A stretch of DNA of 22,302 nt from positions 1-22,302 of the forward strand of contig JAETQR010000057.1 of assembly GCA_021770615.1 (NCBI GenBank), written 5' to 3'. Positions 21,166 through 22,302 of this stretch are shown here, piece by piece; position 1 is the first letter of the stretch, and the number at the start of each line of letters is the position of its first letter. A program made the position numbers and the translations under genes. The DNA comes from Lachnospiraceae bacterium. GTDB taxonomy: Bacteria; Bacillota_A; Clostridia; Lachnospirales; Lachnospiraceae. The notes beneath the pieces were generated by a model. That model searched no databases and had not been told where the DNA came from. It worked only from the letters and a program-made list of their open reading frames with translations.

Positions 21166-21348
21166 GTAACAGAACAGCTAAAGGCAGAAAATCAGCTTGA
21201 ATGGGTCGGGAAAATGAATAATATTCGTAGCAGAGCAGTAGAGATTATAGATGTAGAATTGATTTGTGTTTATGAGGACAAAGCGGCAGATATAATGTTA
21301 AAAGTAGTTGCGTGCGCACGCATATTGCGTTATGATACTGGTGGTTAG
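21166..21348 (+). pseudogene. tnpV: 5'-truncated tnpV
   Basis: The plus strand reads VTEQLKAENQLEWVGKMNNI, then RSRAVEII, the well-known C-terminal part of TnpV proteins found in Firmicute transposons. The first two-thirds is missing, replaced by the transposase remnant at 21164. The frame continues about 30 residues past the usual end to TAG 21346-21348, suggesting a lost stop. The TAG overlaps the ribosome site of marR. Confidence 0.8.
21308..21336 (+). promoter_or_regulatory. marR promoter with a 14-bp palindrome over the -35
   Basis: TTGCGT at 21308-21313, 17-base spacer, TATGAT at 21331-21336. TGCGTGCGCACGCA at 21309-21322 is a perfect 14-bp palindrome covering the -35, well placed for MarR autorepression. 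A second perfect TATAAT at 21291-21296 lacks a good -35. Confidence 0.65.
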
Positions 21349-21361
21349 GAGGAATATATCT

Positions 21362-21811
21362 ATGAAACTATTAAAATGGCTTTCCGTAACAGACCGATTT
21401 TACAAAATCTATTTGGACAAGCAACTTGCCCCCTATGGAATCAACAACAGTCAATATATGTTCTTAATCAAAATCTGTCGTTCGCCCGGTATTCTACAAG
21501 ATTCTTTGTTGAATATGTTCTATGTTCATCCAAGCAATATTGTACGGACGGTTGCGACATTGGAAAAGCAGGGAATGATTACACGTTCTCCCAATGATAA
21601 GGATAAGCGGACATGTAAATTGTATCCTACAGAAAGAGCATTGTCTATTATTGACGAGATACAGATGATATGCGAAAAGACAGAAGCTCTTTTATTGCAG
21701 GGTATGAGCGAATCCGAGCAGAACCTTTTTATGGATTTCTTAATACAGGCGGGCAGAAATATCACATCGGAACTCCATATAGAGAGAAAGGGGGAGGAGT
21801 TCAATGACTGA
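21362..21811 (+). CDS. MarR-family transcriptional regulator
   Basis: A 149-residue winged-helix repressor from ATG 21362, which has AGGAGG nine bases upstream; an in-frame ATG at 21308 lies inside the promoter. An N-terminal dimerisation helix (MKLLKWLSVTDRFYKIYLDK) leads to the wHTH at about 40-95: ILQDSLLNMFYVHPSNIVRT as recognition region, and the wing with ITRSPNDKDKRTCKLYPT, carrying the DKR motif. A C-terminal helical pair follows. It overlaps the MATE gene by eight bases, the arrangement of drug-responsive MarR-efflux pairs such as mepR-mepA, so it probably represses the pump and itself. The ligand is unknown. Confidence 0.9.
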   Translation: MKLLKWLSVTDRFYKIYLDKQLAPYGINNSQYMFLIKICRSPGILQDSLLNMFYVHPSNIVRTVATLEKQGMITRSPNDKDKRTCKLYPTERALSIIDEIQMICEKTEALLLQGMSESEQNLFMDFLIQAGRNITSELHIERKGEEFND

Positions 21812-22302
21812 AAATCCTCTGGGCTATGAAAAAATTTCAAAGCTGTTGAAAAATTTTGCTGTTCCCAGTATTGTGGCATCTCTTATCGGCTCAATCTACA
21901 ATATTGTGGATCAGATTTTTATTGGTCAAGGGGTCGGTTATTTGGGAAATGCAGCAACCAATGTTGCCTACCCGTTTTCTACCATCTGCCTTGCCATTGC
22001 ACTACTGGTCGGAATTGGCAGTGCTTCCCGTGTTTCCCTCTGTCTTGGACGCAAAGAGCCGAAAGCTGCCGCCAAAGCAGCGGGAAATGGTATTGTTCTG
22101 ATGGGAATTTTCGGAATTATTTATTTGCTGGTTGGAGAAACTTTTCTGTCTTTGCTCCTAAAGGCATTTGGGGCAACGACAGATGTATTTCCATATGCAA
22201 AGCAGTATGCCAGCATAACATTGATTGGAATGCCGTTTCTCATTGTAACGAATGGTATGAGCAATTTGATTCGAGCAGATGGAAAACCAAAGTATTCAAT
22301 GG
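21804..22302 (+). CDS. MATE-family multidrug efflux transporter (partial, runs off window)
   Basis: The start of a MATE transporter: the first 166 of about 450 residues. GGAGGAG lies four bases before the ATG, and the start lies inside the end of marR, so the two are coupled. After MTENPLGYEKISKLLKNFAV come TM1 with IVDQIFIGQGVGYLGNAAT, TM2 with the GSASRVSLCLGRKE loop (the conserved G.G....S...G pattern), TM3, TM4, and TM5 leading to SNLIRADGKPKYSM, a MATE signature. MATE proteins export cationic drugs using Na+ or H+ gradients. The resemblance to MepA-type pumps with a MarR partner is clear; substrates cannot be told from sequence. Confidence 0.92.
   Translation, partial: MTENPLGYEKISKLLKNFAVPSIVASLIGSIYNIVDQIFIGQGVGYLGNAATNVAYPFSTICLAIALLVGIGSASRVSLCLGRKEPKAAAKAAGNGIVLMGIFGIIYLLVGETFLSLLLKAFGATTDVFPYAKQYASITLIGMPFLIVTNGMSNLIRADGKPKYSM

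Overview
The window looks like accessory DNA from a gut Firmicute, most likely a Lachnospiraceae or other Clostridia genome. That assignment is an inference from strong AGGAGG ribosome sites, moderate-to-low GC, and gene families typical of such elements: ParM/ParR, class B sortase, CHC2 primase, YqaJ nuclease, TnpV, an IS256-family transposase and Tn916-type regulators. It is a mosaic of at least three mobile segments, not ordinary chromosome.

Segment A (1 to about 15.9 kb) is most of the right part of an integrative element. At the left edge a Tn916-orf7/orf8-like pair (sigma factor and helix-turn-helix protein, minus strand) faces away from a divergent XRE repressor. Then, all on the minus strand, come parR and parM, a dead PD-(D/E)XK transposase remnant, an unknown gene, a class B sortase, a primase-like protein, a Rad52/Erf-like annealing protein with a long Q/N/M-rich linker, a 38-residue membrane peptide that was too short to be called automatically, a RecD2 helicase, a DUF4406/deoxyribosyltransferase-like protein, a YqaJ exonuclease and a DUF932-like protein. 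The block from about 12.5 down to 4.9 kb reads as one replication/recombination module: exonuclease plus annealing protein plus helicase plus primase. It is preceded by a near-consensus promoter whose -10 overlaps a perfect 7+2+7 palindrome, and by a leader of about 350 nt with a 26-codon ORF and two tandem intrinsic terminators. A second XRE regulator (13445-13762, plus strand) lies just upstream and shares AACTATA half-sites with that promoter. Excisionase and a tyrosine integrase on the plus strand close the segment, followed by direct repeats.

Junction (15.8 to 16.55 kb): integrase arm-like repeats, a terminator, the exact 3' half of a tRNA-Arg(CCT) gene (from the anticodon loop to the discriminator base) with no 5' half, and the 3' end of an AlbA_2/RecG-like ATPase gene. 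This is best read as an attachment-site junction between adjacent or stacked elements.

Segment B (16.55 to about 19.4 kb, minus strand) holds a second integrase clearly related to the first and converging on it, a protein built from four excisionase-like helix-turn-helix units, and a 58-aa excisionase-like gene.

Segment C (19.5 kb to the end): two small membrane proteins of unknown function, a 5'-truncated IS256-family transposase fused to a 5'-truncated tnpV, then a MarR regulator overlapping a MATE efflux gene that runs off the window. No rRNA, intact tRNA or CRISPR array was seen. Functional names rest on motif recognition by eye; no database search was possible.
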